Source: Methylococcaceae bacterium UBA4132
GTDB lineage: Bacteria; Pseudomonadota; Gammaproteobacteria; Methylococcales; Methylomonadaceae
Assembly (NCBI GenBank): GCA_002380945.1
Contig: DFWO01000046.1
Location: 1-21,065, forward strand
Reading direction: 5' to 3'
Length of the DNA stretch: 21,065 nucleotides
Under the pieces are notes generated by a model. It did not search any database. It was not told the DNA's origin and saw only the letters and a program-made list of their open reading frames with translations. The position numbers and the translations under genes were made by a program. This document shows, one piece after another, positions 7,695 to 13,615 of the stretch. Position 1 is the stretch's first letter, and every line of letters begins with the position of its first letter.

Positions 7695-7991
7695 ATGCCA
7701 CTTGATGAAGCTGGACGCAAAGAAAGAGCCACGAAAGCGGGTAAAGCATCGGGTAAGAAAAGAACCGATGAAACATGGCAAAGAGACCATGAAATATATC
7801 GCGCTTATATTTACCTATCGAAAGAATCACCACAAGAAAAATGGGATGTAAAACTTGCGCGTGAATTTTTAGAAGCTCATGGAATCAGTGCCAAAATCAA
7901 AAAACATGATCCTACGCCTTATCGAAAATTAGCCAATGCAACAGGCTTAACACGACAACGAATTTACCAGATTGTTAAAAAAAGAAACTAA
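7695..7991 (+). CDS. Small basic HTH-like protein
   Basis: A 98-residue, lysine- and arginine-rich protein preceded by a good ribosome site (GAGGTG). The C-terminal part (~75-98), YRKLANATGLTRQRIYQIVKK, looks like a helix-turn-helix in which the second helix would be TRQRIYQIV. The N-terminal 25 residues are highly basic and glycine/alanine-rich. I do not recognise a named family. The place between cargo and alpA, plus repeated GTAACG just upstream, suggests a small DNA-binding regulator. It could control the restriction genes or the element, but that is inference. Confidence 0.6.
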   Translation: MPLDEAGRKERATKAGKASGKKRTDETWQRDHEIYRAYIYLSKESPQEKWDVKLAREFLEAHGISAKIKKHDPTPYRKLANATGLTRQRIYQIVKKRN

Positions 7992-8227
7992 GAAAAACAA
8001 AAGTAACATAGTTCGCTTCACGCGGATTTGCTGGATTCTTCTATTTTTCGGTATTTTTCGACTAAAAAATAACTGTTTATTTTCAATAAGTTAGCTCAAT
8101 GATGTTTTGCCGCAGTCATTAACGTTCATTTACTGTAAAAACCCGCTAAATTACCCGCTAAGCCCCGTTCATAATTTATCTGACGCTGGAAACAGCACAC
8201 GATTTATTAACGAACGAGAAAATAGTA

Positions 8228-8488
8228 ATGAAAAAAGCAAAAGTAGTTGAGTTCCAACCAAAACCTATCCAAACAGCAACAGCACGAATTAATCTACCGC
8301 AACAATTAGAAAATGATTCCCTATTGCGATTACCTCAAGTATTAGCCGTTTTCCCTGTTGGTAAAACTTCTTTTTATGCGGGTATCAAAGATGGACGCTT
8401 CCCCGCCCCAATTAAACTTGGCAGTAGAATCAGTGCGTGGCGTAGCAGTGAAATAAAAGCCCTAATTGATAGCATGGGAGGCGTGTAA
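8228..8488 (+). CDS. alpA: AlpA family regulator / excisionase-like protein
   Basis: An 86-residue protein whose residues ~31-82 (LLRLPQVLAVFPVGKTSFYAGIKDGRFPAPIKLGSRISAW) match the AlpA/Vis family of MerR-like winged-helix proteins. In P4 the homologue Vis represses and acts as excision factor; CP4-57 AlpA activates the integrase gene. In satellites it usually sits close to the replication genes. The stop overlaps a downstream ATG (TAATG at 8486-8490), linking it to the next frame. A 236-bp spacer (7992-8227) upstream presumably carries its promoter; I could not identify clear boxes there. Confidence 0.9.
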   Translation: MKKAKVVEFQPKPIQTATARINLPQQLENDSLLRLPQVLAVFPVGKTSFYAGIKDGRFPAPIKLGSRISAWRSSEIKALIDSMGGV

Positions 8489-8496
8489 TGCCTCAC

Positions 8497-8525
8497 TTGA
8501 CTATTAAACCAATGGTGGCTATTCT
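8497..8525 (+). promoter_or_regulatory. Sigma70-like promoter for the leader and replication operon
   Basis: TTGACT at 8497-8502 and TATTCT at 8520-8525 are separated by exactly 17 bp. Transcription would begin near 8532, at the strong hairpin of the leader, so the transcript would hold both RNA target sites, the C4-like RNA and then the primase genes. This mirrors the arrangement of the early P4 operon under RNA immunity. Sequence match only. Confidence 0.6.
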
Positions 8526-8527
8526 GT

Positions 8528-8556
8528 CCGTGCTGTTCCCTCATGGAGCGGCACGG
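8528..8556 (+). ncRNA. Leader hairpin at the start of the transcript
   Basis: The RNA folds into a 12-bp stem with two G-U pairs and a 5-nt loop: CCGTGC at 8528-8533 pairs with GCACGG at 8551-8556, and the inner six pairs close around CTCAT. It stands directly before the first antisense target site. It may stabilise the leader 5' end or take part in folding with the C4-like RNA. Confidence 0.65.
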
Positions 8557-8581
8557 TTTGACAGCCGTAAAAAACACAAGA
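8557..8581 (+). promoter_or_regulatory. Upstream target site for the C4-like RNA
   Basis: TTGACAG at 8558-8564 and CACAAGA at 8575-8581 are the reverse complements of CTGTCAA (8690-8696) and TCTTGTG (8677-8683) in the C4-like RNA. The second box abuts an in-frame ATG at 8581. The same two boxes in the same order recur downstream of the RNA. This gives the target-antisense-target order known from P1/P7 C4 and P4 CI RNA immunity. Confidence 0.6.
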
Positions 8582-8640
8582 TGCCACACAAAGCGCGTCT
8601 AGTCTGTAGATTGCGTTCTTCAATGCAAGTAATAATCTAT

Positions 8641-8720
8641 GGTGGGCGTTATTTGGGGAGCGAAAGCTCGCAGGATTCTTGTGTCCTGTCTGTCAACCCG
8701 TCTAACGTTCACCGCCCAAT
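8641..8720 (+). ncRNA. C4-type antisense RNA
   Basis: The structure fits the C4 antisense RNA class of phages P1/P7 and P4-like elements. A closing helix pairs TGGGCG (8643-8648) with CGCCCA (8713-8718), extended by TTA/TAA. Inside lie a GNRA-capped hairpin GAGC-GAAA-GCTC (8658-8669) and a hairpin CAGGA (8671-8675) with TCCTG (8684-8688). Its loop TTCTTGTG (8676-8683) and the single-stranded CTGTCAA (8690-8696) are the likely a' and b' antisense segments. They pair with boxes on both sides of the RNA. The RNA is probably processed from the leader transcript and blocks expression of the downstream genes, giving immunity and keeping replication off in the integrated state. Assignment is from structure and memory of the family, not a covariance search. 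Confidence 0.8.
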
Positions 8721-8769
8721 TTTTGACAGGATTAAGCGGTGTCCTCAAGTATTCACAAGGACTTCCACC
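8721..8769 (+). promoter_or_regulatory. Downstream target site and sequestered ribosome site
   Basis: TTGACAG (8723-8729) and CACAAGGA (8754-8761) are complementary to the b' and a' segments of the C4-like RNA; the second gives eight pairs with one G-U. The AAGGA in it is the ribosome site for ATG 8770. It can also be locked in cis by GTCCT (8741-8745) with AGGAC (8758-8762). Antisense pairing would therefore cover the ribosome site, as reported for C4 RNA acting on the P1 icd/ant leader. Confidence 0.65.
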
Positions 8770-8988
8770 ATGCCACGCCATAATTCCGCCCAAAAACCAA
8801 CGCCCGATGCTTATGGTATCTATCGCGTTAATCCAGACTCAACACCCCCTAAAGGTTTTAAACAACTTTGCAATCAATGCCACTTTGACCATTTTAGTGG
8901 TGCGTATCGTTACTGCCCCAACTGTGGTGCAGAAGCGGTTAATCATTGTCGTTATGTTGAAGTAGTACGCACAAAAAAGCCACGATAA
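8770..8988 (+). CDS. Zinc-ribbon protein under C4-like RNA control
   Basis: A 72-residue protein with a C-x2-C / C-x2-C zinc ribbon (C34, C37, C49, C52) and a basic tail. I chose ATG 8770 because AAGGA lies 8 bases before it. The frame is open further up to ATG 8581 and to ATG 8488, which overlaps the alpA stop. That longer reading (166 residues) runs through the C4-like RNA and may correspond to what databases call Icd-like or Ash proteins. The zinc ribbon recalls small DNA-binding proteins of satellites, but I cannot name a function. It is the first gene after the RNA switch and so its probable direct target, as icd is in P1. Confidence 0.65.
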   Translation: MPRHNSAQKPTPDAYGIYRVNPDSTPPKGFKQLCNQCHFDHFSGAYRYCPNCGAEAVNHCRYVEVVRTKKPR

Positions 8989-9008
8989 CCTAGGTTAGTC
9001 GTGGCTTT
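8976..9008. terminator. Hairpin at the end of the zinc-ribbon gene
   Basis: AAAGCCACGA (8976-8985) pairs with TCGTGGCTTT (8999-9008), extended inward by TAACC/GGTTA around a single bulged G. The stop codon 8986-8988 lies in the stem. On the plus strand only a short U-run follows, so it may act as an attenuator before the primase gene. On the minus strand six T follow, as in an intrinsic terminator. P4 immunity works by premature termination of this kind of transcript. Confidence 0.6.
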
Positions 9009-9102
9009 CCGTGTTCATTTTGTAATACAGCGGGCAGTTGTATTGTAGCAAAATGGCGCGGTAATTTACGACTAATTCTTAATTTTTTAGGAATTAGCAA
9101 TC

Positions 9103-9960
9103 ATGTACAACGAATTTAAAGACGCAATTAGCGCGGTGGGTTTAATACCGCCTGACAACATACCTATGGGCAAAATTATTGCCTTTGCAGGTTATCAAAA
9201 ACTAAAAACTAACAAAGCAGCACGGTGTTTTTTATTCCCTGATGGACGCAGCGGTTGGTTTATGGATTACAGCACTGGATTGTTTGAAGTGTGGCAATCT
9301 GAACGCGCCACGCCTTACAGCAAAGAAGAACGGCAAGCCTTTCGAGAGCAGTGCGAACGTGATCGTGTGGCGCGTGAAGCGGAACAAGTGCAAGCGCGTG
9401 AACAAGCCATTAAAAAAGCCCTGACTATCTGGCAACGCGCCATTTATACGGATAGTGACAATGAATATCTGTATCGCAAGAAAGTACAGCCACACGGTGC
9501 AAAAACGGGCGATTCAGGCAATTTGAAAGGCGTGTTAATCCTTCCAATTTACGACAAAGACTTAAAGCTGGTTAATCTGCAATTCATTCAAGCCGATGGT
9601 GAAAAACGCTTCTTATCGGGAGGAAAAAAGAAAAATTGCTTTTGGTGGTTAGGTAAAAAAAGCAAACAAAACGCCCGTATTTTAATAGCCGAAGGTTTTG
9701 CAACGGCGGCTAGTTTGCAGCAACAAACAGGCTTACAGGTGTTTATCGCTTTTGATGCTGGCAACTTAATCAATGTGGCTAAAATCGTTCGAGCAAAGAA
9801 CCCAGACGCTGAAATGATTATCGCAGGTGATAACGATGTATCAGGAACAGGACAAACAGCGGCACGGGCGGCGGCGTTGGCAGTATCGGGTAAATATCTG
9901 ATACCGCCACAAGTCGGGCAGGATTGGAATGATGCTATTAACGCGGGGGTGATGCTATGA
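9103..9960 (+). CDS. TOPRIM-domain primase-like protein
   Basis: A 285-residue protein with an N-terminal region (~1-95) like the primase-associated parts of P4 alpha or TraC-type proteins, a charged helical linker (~95-125), and a TOPRIM domain. The TOPRIM signatures are visible: E197 in ILIAEGFATA and D243/D245 in AGDNDVSGTG. Such proteins make RNA primers or support replication of plasmids and satellites. The start is preceded by TTTAGGAAT. The stop overlaps the start of the DUF927 gene (ATGA 9957-9960), so the two are translationally coupled; together they correspond to the primase and helicase parts that are fused in P4 alpha. No N-terminal zinc-binding cysteines are present; the separate zinc-ribbon protein upstream could supply them, which is inference. 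Confidence 0.85.
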   Translation: MYNEFKDAISAVGLIPPDNIPMGKIIAFAGYQKLKTNKAARCFLFPDGRSGWFMDYSTGLFEVWQSERATPYSKEERQAFREQCERDRVAREAEQVQAREQAIKKALTIWQRAIYTDSDNEYLYRKKVQPHGAKTGDSGNLKGVLILPIYDKDLKLVNLQFIQADGEKRFLSGGKKKNCFWWLGKKSKQNARILIAEGFATAASLQQQTGLQVFIAFDAGNLINVAKIVRAKNPDAEMIIAGDNDVSGTGQTAARAAALAVSGKYLIPPQVGQDWNDAINAGVML

Positions 9961-12095
9961 GTAACGGATTTAAAAACACAGATTTATTTGATGACATTAT
10001 TGATGTTCCTGTTAATCAACCAACAATTAACCAAGATGCTAACACCTTGAAAAATGCAGATGTTAGTGAAAAACAGATTATAAATCATGAGCCTAACACC
10101 GCTAACACCACTAACACCGAAAAAAACACTAATGCGATTATAGACCTATCCACTGCCATAGACCCACACACTACGCCACCTGAAACTATAAGCCAAGATT
10201 CGCCTAGCTTACATGACCGCCCGTGTTATTGGTGTTATGGCGATTTTTGGACAAATCATGATGGTAAACAACAGGGCGCGGGTGTTTGGTATCACAGTTA
10301 TAACAAGGATAAATACGGGGAAGTTACCGCGACAATTGACACTTGGATATGCGGTGAAATACAGGTTAATGCCATTGCCAGAGATAAATCAGGGCGGTCT
10401 TTTGGTCAAGTCTTACGTTTTAAAGACCGATTAGGGCAGTGGAAAACATGGAATATGCCCACTCACTTATTGGCTGCGGCTAGTAGTGATTTGTTAAAAG
10501 AACTGCTCGATATGGGCTTAAATTTTAACTATCACAAACGCGACAAAATTCCCGCTTATATTGCCTCAAGAAACCCGACTAAAACCGTATGGACGGCTGC
10601 ACAAGTTGGTTGGTTTGATGGCAAGTTTGTTTTGCCTGATACCACTATCGGCAATGAATCAGACGATGTGCTGTTTCAGACTGAAAGCATGAATCAGCAA
10701 GAATACATCACACAAGGCACACTTAACGAATGGCGCGATACGGTAGCGGCGTTGTGTACTGATAATCCGTTGTTAATGTTCAGTGTGTGCAGTGCTTTTG
10801 CGGGTGCATTACTCAAACTCTGCAATATGGACGGCATAGGGTTTCATATTTTTGGTGAAAGTTCACGCGGTAAAACAACAGGCTTAAAACTAGCCGCTAG
10901 TGTTTGGGGGCATTGGGAAAAATACAAGCGATCTTGGAAAGCCACCGCTAACGGCTTGGAAGGCGCGGCTTTATTGTTTAACGATGGTTTACTGACATTG
11001 GATGAAATAGGCGATATTGACCCAAAAGAATTGCAGGATGCTTTGTATATGTTGGGCAATGGTTCGGGCAAGCAACGGGCTAATGTTCATGGCAATGCTA
11101 AAAGCGTTAAAACGTGGCGTATTGCGGTGTTATCGAATGGCGAAAAGACCATTGAAGCGCAACTCGCACAAAAGGGTTTTACAGTCAAAGCAGGGCAGTT
11201 AGTTCGACTGTTACAAATTCCCTTGTTTAGTCAATATGGCGCGTTTGATAACCTGCATGATTGCCCCGATGCACGTTCATTTGCCGATGGTATTGTTAAA
11301 CGTGCCACACAGTCTTATGGCACAGCAGGGCGTGATTATCTGGAAAAATTAACCCGTGATACCGATACCTTAGAGAATATCTCACAACGGCTTGATGAGG
11401 CTCTTAAACAGTTTGGTGACAACTTATCACCCCAAGAAAAACGGGCGGCAAAATCCTTTGCATTGGTCGGTATAGCTGGAGAATTAGCTACTGCTTACGG
11501 TATTACAGGCTGGACTCAAGGCACGGCAACACAAGCTGCTTTAAGTTGTTTTGAACAGTGGCGCGGTTATCGCGGTGAAGGTGATACTGAACAGCAACAG
11601 ATTTTAAATGCGGTATCAGCTTATCTTGAAAAATACGGTGATGCTCGATTTACCTGCATCCTTGAAGACATACAACTACGCGGTGAACGGTCGGGCTATT
11701 GGCGGTATGAAAATAATGTTAAGCAGTGGCTATTTACTAAATCAGGGTTACAGGAAGCTACCAAGGGCTATGACCTTAAACAAGTCGTGGCGGTATTAAA
11801 AAGCGCGGGATGTTTAATCCTTGATGGTGAAGGCAAAAACACTAAAACAGCGAGTTTTAAAAACAACGAAACCAACGCTAAAAGGTTTTATTTTGTTTGC
11901 ATTAACGCTAACACCACTAACACCTTGAAAAATGCAGGTGTTAGTGAAAAACAGATTATAAATCATGAGCCTAACATCGCTAACACCACTAACACAGAAA
12001 AAAATGGAAACGTAATTAAGTTTACACCCTCAACCGCCGTCATTGTCGATATGGGTATTAAATACGATGCTGACACCGACACGGGGGTGATTTAG
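9957..12095 (+). CDS. DUF927-type replication ATPase/helicase with embedded iterons
   Basis: A 712-residue protein. Residues ~80-600 fit DUF927, found with TOPRIM proteins in satellites and islands and regarded as the helicase partner. Walker A is GESSRGKT at 300-307 (K306) and Walker B LLTLDEIGD with D349/E350. Outside this core, residues 25-54 and 651-680 are near-identical NT-rich stretches (SEKQIINHEPN flanked by ANTTNT). They are encoded by two copies of a 90-bp iteron module, so these flanks probably exist for the DNA rather than for the protein. The module also occurs in the non-coding region at 3536-3625. It overlaps the primase gene by ATGA and is followed 2 bases later by the next ORF. 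The likely role is element replication from these iterons. Confidence 0.88.
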   Translation: MSNGFKNTDLFDDIIDVPVNQPTINQDANTLKNADVSEKQIINHEPNTANTTNTEKNTNAIIDLSTAIDPHTTPPETISQDSPSLHDRPCYWCYGDFWTNHDGKQQGAGVWYHSYNKDKYGEVTATIDTWICGEIQVNAIARDKSGRSFGQVLRFKDRLGQWKTWNMPTHLLAAASSDLLKELLDMGLNFNYHKRDKIPAYIASRNPTKTVWTAAQVGWFDGKFVLPDTTIGNESDDVLFQTESMNQQEYITQGTLNEWRDTVAALCTDNPLLMFSVCSAFAGALLKLCNMDGIGFHIFGESSRGKTTGLKLAASVWGHWEKYKRSWKATANGLEGAALLFNDGLLTLDEIGDIDPKELQDALYMLGNGSGKQRANVHGNAKSVKTWRIAVLSNGEKTIEAQLAQKGFTVKAGQLVRLLQIPLFSQYGAFDNLHDCPDARSFADGIVKRATQSYGTAGRDYLEKLTRDTDTLENISQRLDEALKQFGDNLSPQEKRAAKSFALVGIAGELATAYGITGWTQGTATQAALSCFEQWRGYRGEGDTEQQQILNAVSAYLEKYGDARFTCILEDIQLRGERSGYWRYENNVKQWLFTKSGLQEATKGYDLKQVVAVLKSAGCLILDGEGKNTKTASFKNNETNAKRFYFVCINANTTNTLKNAGVSEKQIINHEPNIANTTNTEKNGNVIKFTPSTAVIVDMGIKYDADTDTGVI
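10029..10118 (+). repeat. 90-bp iteron module, copy B (inside the DUF927 gene)
   Basis: Same layout as copy A. The first 9-mer is degenerate (10029-10037), then GCTAACACC 10038-10046, the inverted 9-mer GATGTTAGT 10059-10067, the shared TTATAAATCATGA 10078-10090, and three tandem 9-mers 10092-10118. It differs from copy C at only about three positions over ~85 bp. The 9-mers are in phase with codons and encode A/P/T-N-T tripeptides. Confidence 0.85.
11907..11996 (+). repeat. 90-bp iteron module, copy C (3' end of the DUF927 gene)
   Basis: Two tandem 9-mers (11907-11924), 12-nt spacer, inverted GGTGTTAGT (11937-11945), 24-nt spacer with TTATAAATCATGA (11956-11968), and three tandem 9-mers (11970-11996). 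It encodes residues 651-680, beyond the ATPase core. Together with copy B it brackets that core. Confidence 0.88.
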
Positions 12096-12097
12096 TT

Positions 12098-12379
12098 ATG
12101 ACGATTTACCACCGCACCATTCACAAAATGAAACAGCAAGGTTTTATCGTGGACTTTGATTATCACGGTTTAATCGTTAAACCATTTTCTAAGCTAAGCA
12201 CTACGCAGTTGGAGTTTTTAAAAACCAATAAAGCGGCAATGCTTGATGCACTAATCGATCACAGACGATTTTGCTATGAATGCGCTAATCGCTATGGTGA
12301 TGGACGGTGCAAAGTACAAGTTTATGCAGGTATAGATGATATGCCAAGAAACTGCAAAGATTTTGCAGAACGTGATTAA
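12098..12379 (+). CDS. Small cysteine-motif protein
   Basis: A 93-residue protein starting 2 bases after the DUF927 stop. The N-terminal half has a helical LSTTQLEFLKTNKAAMLDALI segment. The C-terminal part has the pattern C-x2-C-x8-C-x(14-15)-C-x-D-F (CYECANRYGDGRC, then RNCKDF), seen in many small proteins of P4-like islands and likely to bind a metal. Function unknown. Coupling to the helicase gene points to replication, copy control or mobilisation. Confidence 0.7.
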   Translation: MTIYHRTIHKMKQQGFIVDFDYHGLIVKPFSKLSTTQLEFLKTNKAAMLDALIDHRRFCYECANRYGDGRCKVQVYAGIDDMPRNCKDFAERD

Positions 12380-12405
12380 CGCCTGAAAATAGCAAGGGTG
12401 AAACA

Positions 12406-12648
12406 ATGAACAACGGATTTAAAAAAGGGCAATCTGGCAATCCAAACGGAAGACCCGCGAACAAAACACCTGCCACCATTATAAGAAAATCTATTGTTGA
12501 GGATATACCCGACATAGTGGCTAAATTGGTGGAATTAGCTAAAGAGGGGGATGTTCAGGCGGCAAAGGTGTTGCTGGATAGAGTGTGTCCTGCGCTCAAG
12601 CCGCAAGCCTTACCGATTAACTTGCCTACCAATGGCACAGGGCAATGA
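12406..12648 (+). CDS. DUF5681 domain protein, probably a split gene (part 1)
   Basis: An 80-residue protein with the signature FKKGQSGNPNGRPANKT at residues 5-21 and a following helical part (IVEDIPDIVAKLVELAKEGDVQAAKVLLDRVCPALKP). These are typical of DUF5681, which occurs near phage packaging and satellite genes; a DNA-binding role is suspected. AGGGTGA precedes the ATG. Family members as I remember them continue with a helical tail, which here is found in the +1 frame in the next ORF. The frame therefore appears shifted near 12640, or the two halves are made separately. Confidence 0.75.
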   Translation: MNNGFKKGQSGNPNGRPANKTPATIIRKSIVEDIPDIVAKLVELAKEGDVQAAKVLLDRVCPALKPQALPINLPTNGTGQ

Positions 12649-12799
12649 AATCATACGCGCCACTCTAAGCGGTGAAATACCGCCTGATATTGGCAGTCAG
12701 TTAATCACCGCGTTAAGCAATCAAGGTAAGTTAATCGAATTGCAAGAAATGCAGGAACGCCTACAGCGCATTGAAAAGCAACTTGAGGCTAGACCATGA
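12632..12799 (+). CDS. C-terminal half of the DUF5681-type protein (part 2)
   Basis: A 55-residue frame from ATG 12632, overlapping part 1 by 17 bases in the +1 frame. It reads GEIPPDIGSQLITALSNQGKLIELQEMQERLQRIEKQLEA, which resembles the tail of single-chain DUF5681 proteins and would form a coiled coil. Either one base was lost near 12640, splitting the ancestral gene, or the halves are coupled by overlap. Its stop overlaps the next start (ATGA 12796-12799), consistent with continued translation. Confidence 0.6.
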   Translation: MAQGNEIIRATLSGEIPPDIGSQLITALSNQGKLIELQEMQERLQRIEKQLEARP

Positions 12800-13326
12800 A
12801 ACCCGACCAAGTAACCAAACTGTATAAACAACTGACACCGACCGAACAAGCAAACTTAGCTATTGATGCAATCAAGCGGTTTGATGATGCTGATTTTCAG
12901 CTAATCCACAACAGTGTCAAAAGGTGTACTTATGAATGCCTACATAAAGACTACCAGATGCAAATAGAAGCTTTTGAACGCTTAGCCTTAACTTATGGTG
13001 TGCAGTATTGGAAAAACCAAGCATTGGCAACACTGGCATTAAAACATCATGATAATGAGGTAAACGGACTTAATTCAGAATTGAAAGACCTTGCTCTAAA
13101 CGCTTGGAAGGTATTCCTAATCCATCTTGGTTGTATGGAACTGGCATTAGCTGAAATCTGTACCAAAGCGCACATAGACATTAACGCAGTTAAATGGCTT
13201 GCTGAAATTGAGGATAGCAATGCTTTTCCCCCTGTTCCGACTCAGTGCAACTTAGAATCATCTGAGCATTTTGACTTCTACACGAAACTTTTTAGCGCGG
13301 CAGTTTTTACTGATAAGCCAGTTTAA
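12796..13326 (+). CDS. Uncharacterised protein at the tRNA end of the element
   Basis: A 176-residue, mostly helical, soluble protein starting in an ATGA overlap with the preceding gene. No signal peptide, membrane segment or catalytic motif is visible. Scattered cysteines and histidines (RCTYECLHKDY at ~43-53) do not make a clear metal site. I do not recognise the family. As the last gene of the replication operon, immediately inside the right attachment site, it belongs to the core of the element rather than to cargo. Confidence 0.65.
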   Translation: MKPDQVTKLYKQLTPTEQANLAIDAIKRFDDADFQLIHNSVKRCTYECLHKDYQMQIEAFERLALTYGVQYWKNQALATLALKHHDNEVNGLNSELKDLALNAWKVFLIHLGCMELALAEICTKAHIDINAVKWLAEIEDSNAFPPVPTQCNLESSEHFDFYTKLFSAAVFTDKPV

Positions 13327-13363
13327 TCACGTTTTTTTGTGCCTAAAATTAGGCAAGCGTTAG

Positions 13364-13392
13364 AAATTGGTATCACGAGTGGTATCACGAAA
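13364..13392 (+). repeat. 29-bp direct repeat, right copy
   Basis: Two GGTATCACG units (13369-13377, 13381-13389) with the same 12-bp period and flanks as 433-461, differing only by two G/A changes. It lies 60 bp inside the tRNA core. The match of both ends supports the element boundaries and an integrase arm-site role. A short hairpin-forming GCCTA/TAGGC (13341-13354) lies upstream. Confidence 0.65.
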
Positions 13393-13445
13393 CTGTAAAA
13401 CGCCTGTTTTTGAGTTTTGGTATTTTTACAACTCATTGATTTTAT

Positions 13446-13522
13446 TGGTCGGAACGACAGGATTTGAACCTGCGACCCCTTGTCCCCCAGACAAGTGCGC
13501 TACCAAGCTGCGCTACGCTCCG
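13446..13522 (-). tRNA. tRNA-Pro (anticodon GGG)
   Basis: A complete 77-nt cloverleaf on the minus strand: acceptor CGGAGCG/CGTTCCG, D-arm, anticodon stem CTTGT/ACAAG with loop CTGGGGG giving anticodon GGG, T-arm with GTTCAAATC, and encoded CCA. It follows the pheS-pheT-ihfA-merR cluster. Positions 13453-13473 equal the att-like core at 271-291, so its 3' half serves as attR while the gene stays intact. Confidence 0.95.
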
Positions 13523-13585
13523 ATTATTTTATAGGATGATTTTTTGAATGAGATTGTGAATACAATCCCTGAAAGCGAGGGGCGA

Positions 13586-13591
13586 ATTATA
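13586..13591 (-). promoter_or_regulatory. Possible -10 box for tRNA-Pro
   Basis: On the minus strand a perfect TATAAT is followed by a GC-rich stretch (TCGCCCCTCGC), as in stable-RNA promoters. No good -35 is visible. The box lies in a hairpin (about 13579-13604) that could also end the merR-like transcript, so the assignment is uncertain. Confidence 0.35.
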
Positions 13592-13615
13592 CAGGATTCA
13601 CCCCGTTTTTGTAGC

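Noticed and set aside
8639..8965. 108-codon frame in another phase over the C4-like RNA and zinc-ribbon gene
   Set aside because: No ribosome site or domain; the competing frame holds a proper zinc ribbon with a good start signal.
13341..13354. Transcription terminator for the last element gene
   Set aside because: The stem is only 5-6 bp and the T-run is before rather than after it on the plus strand.
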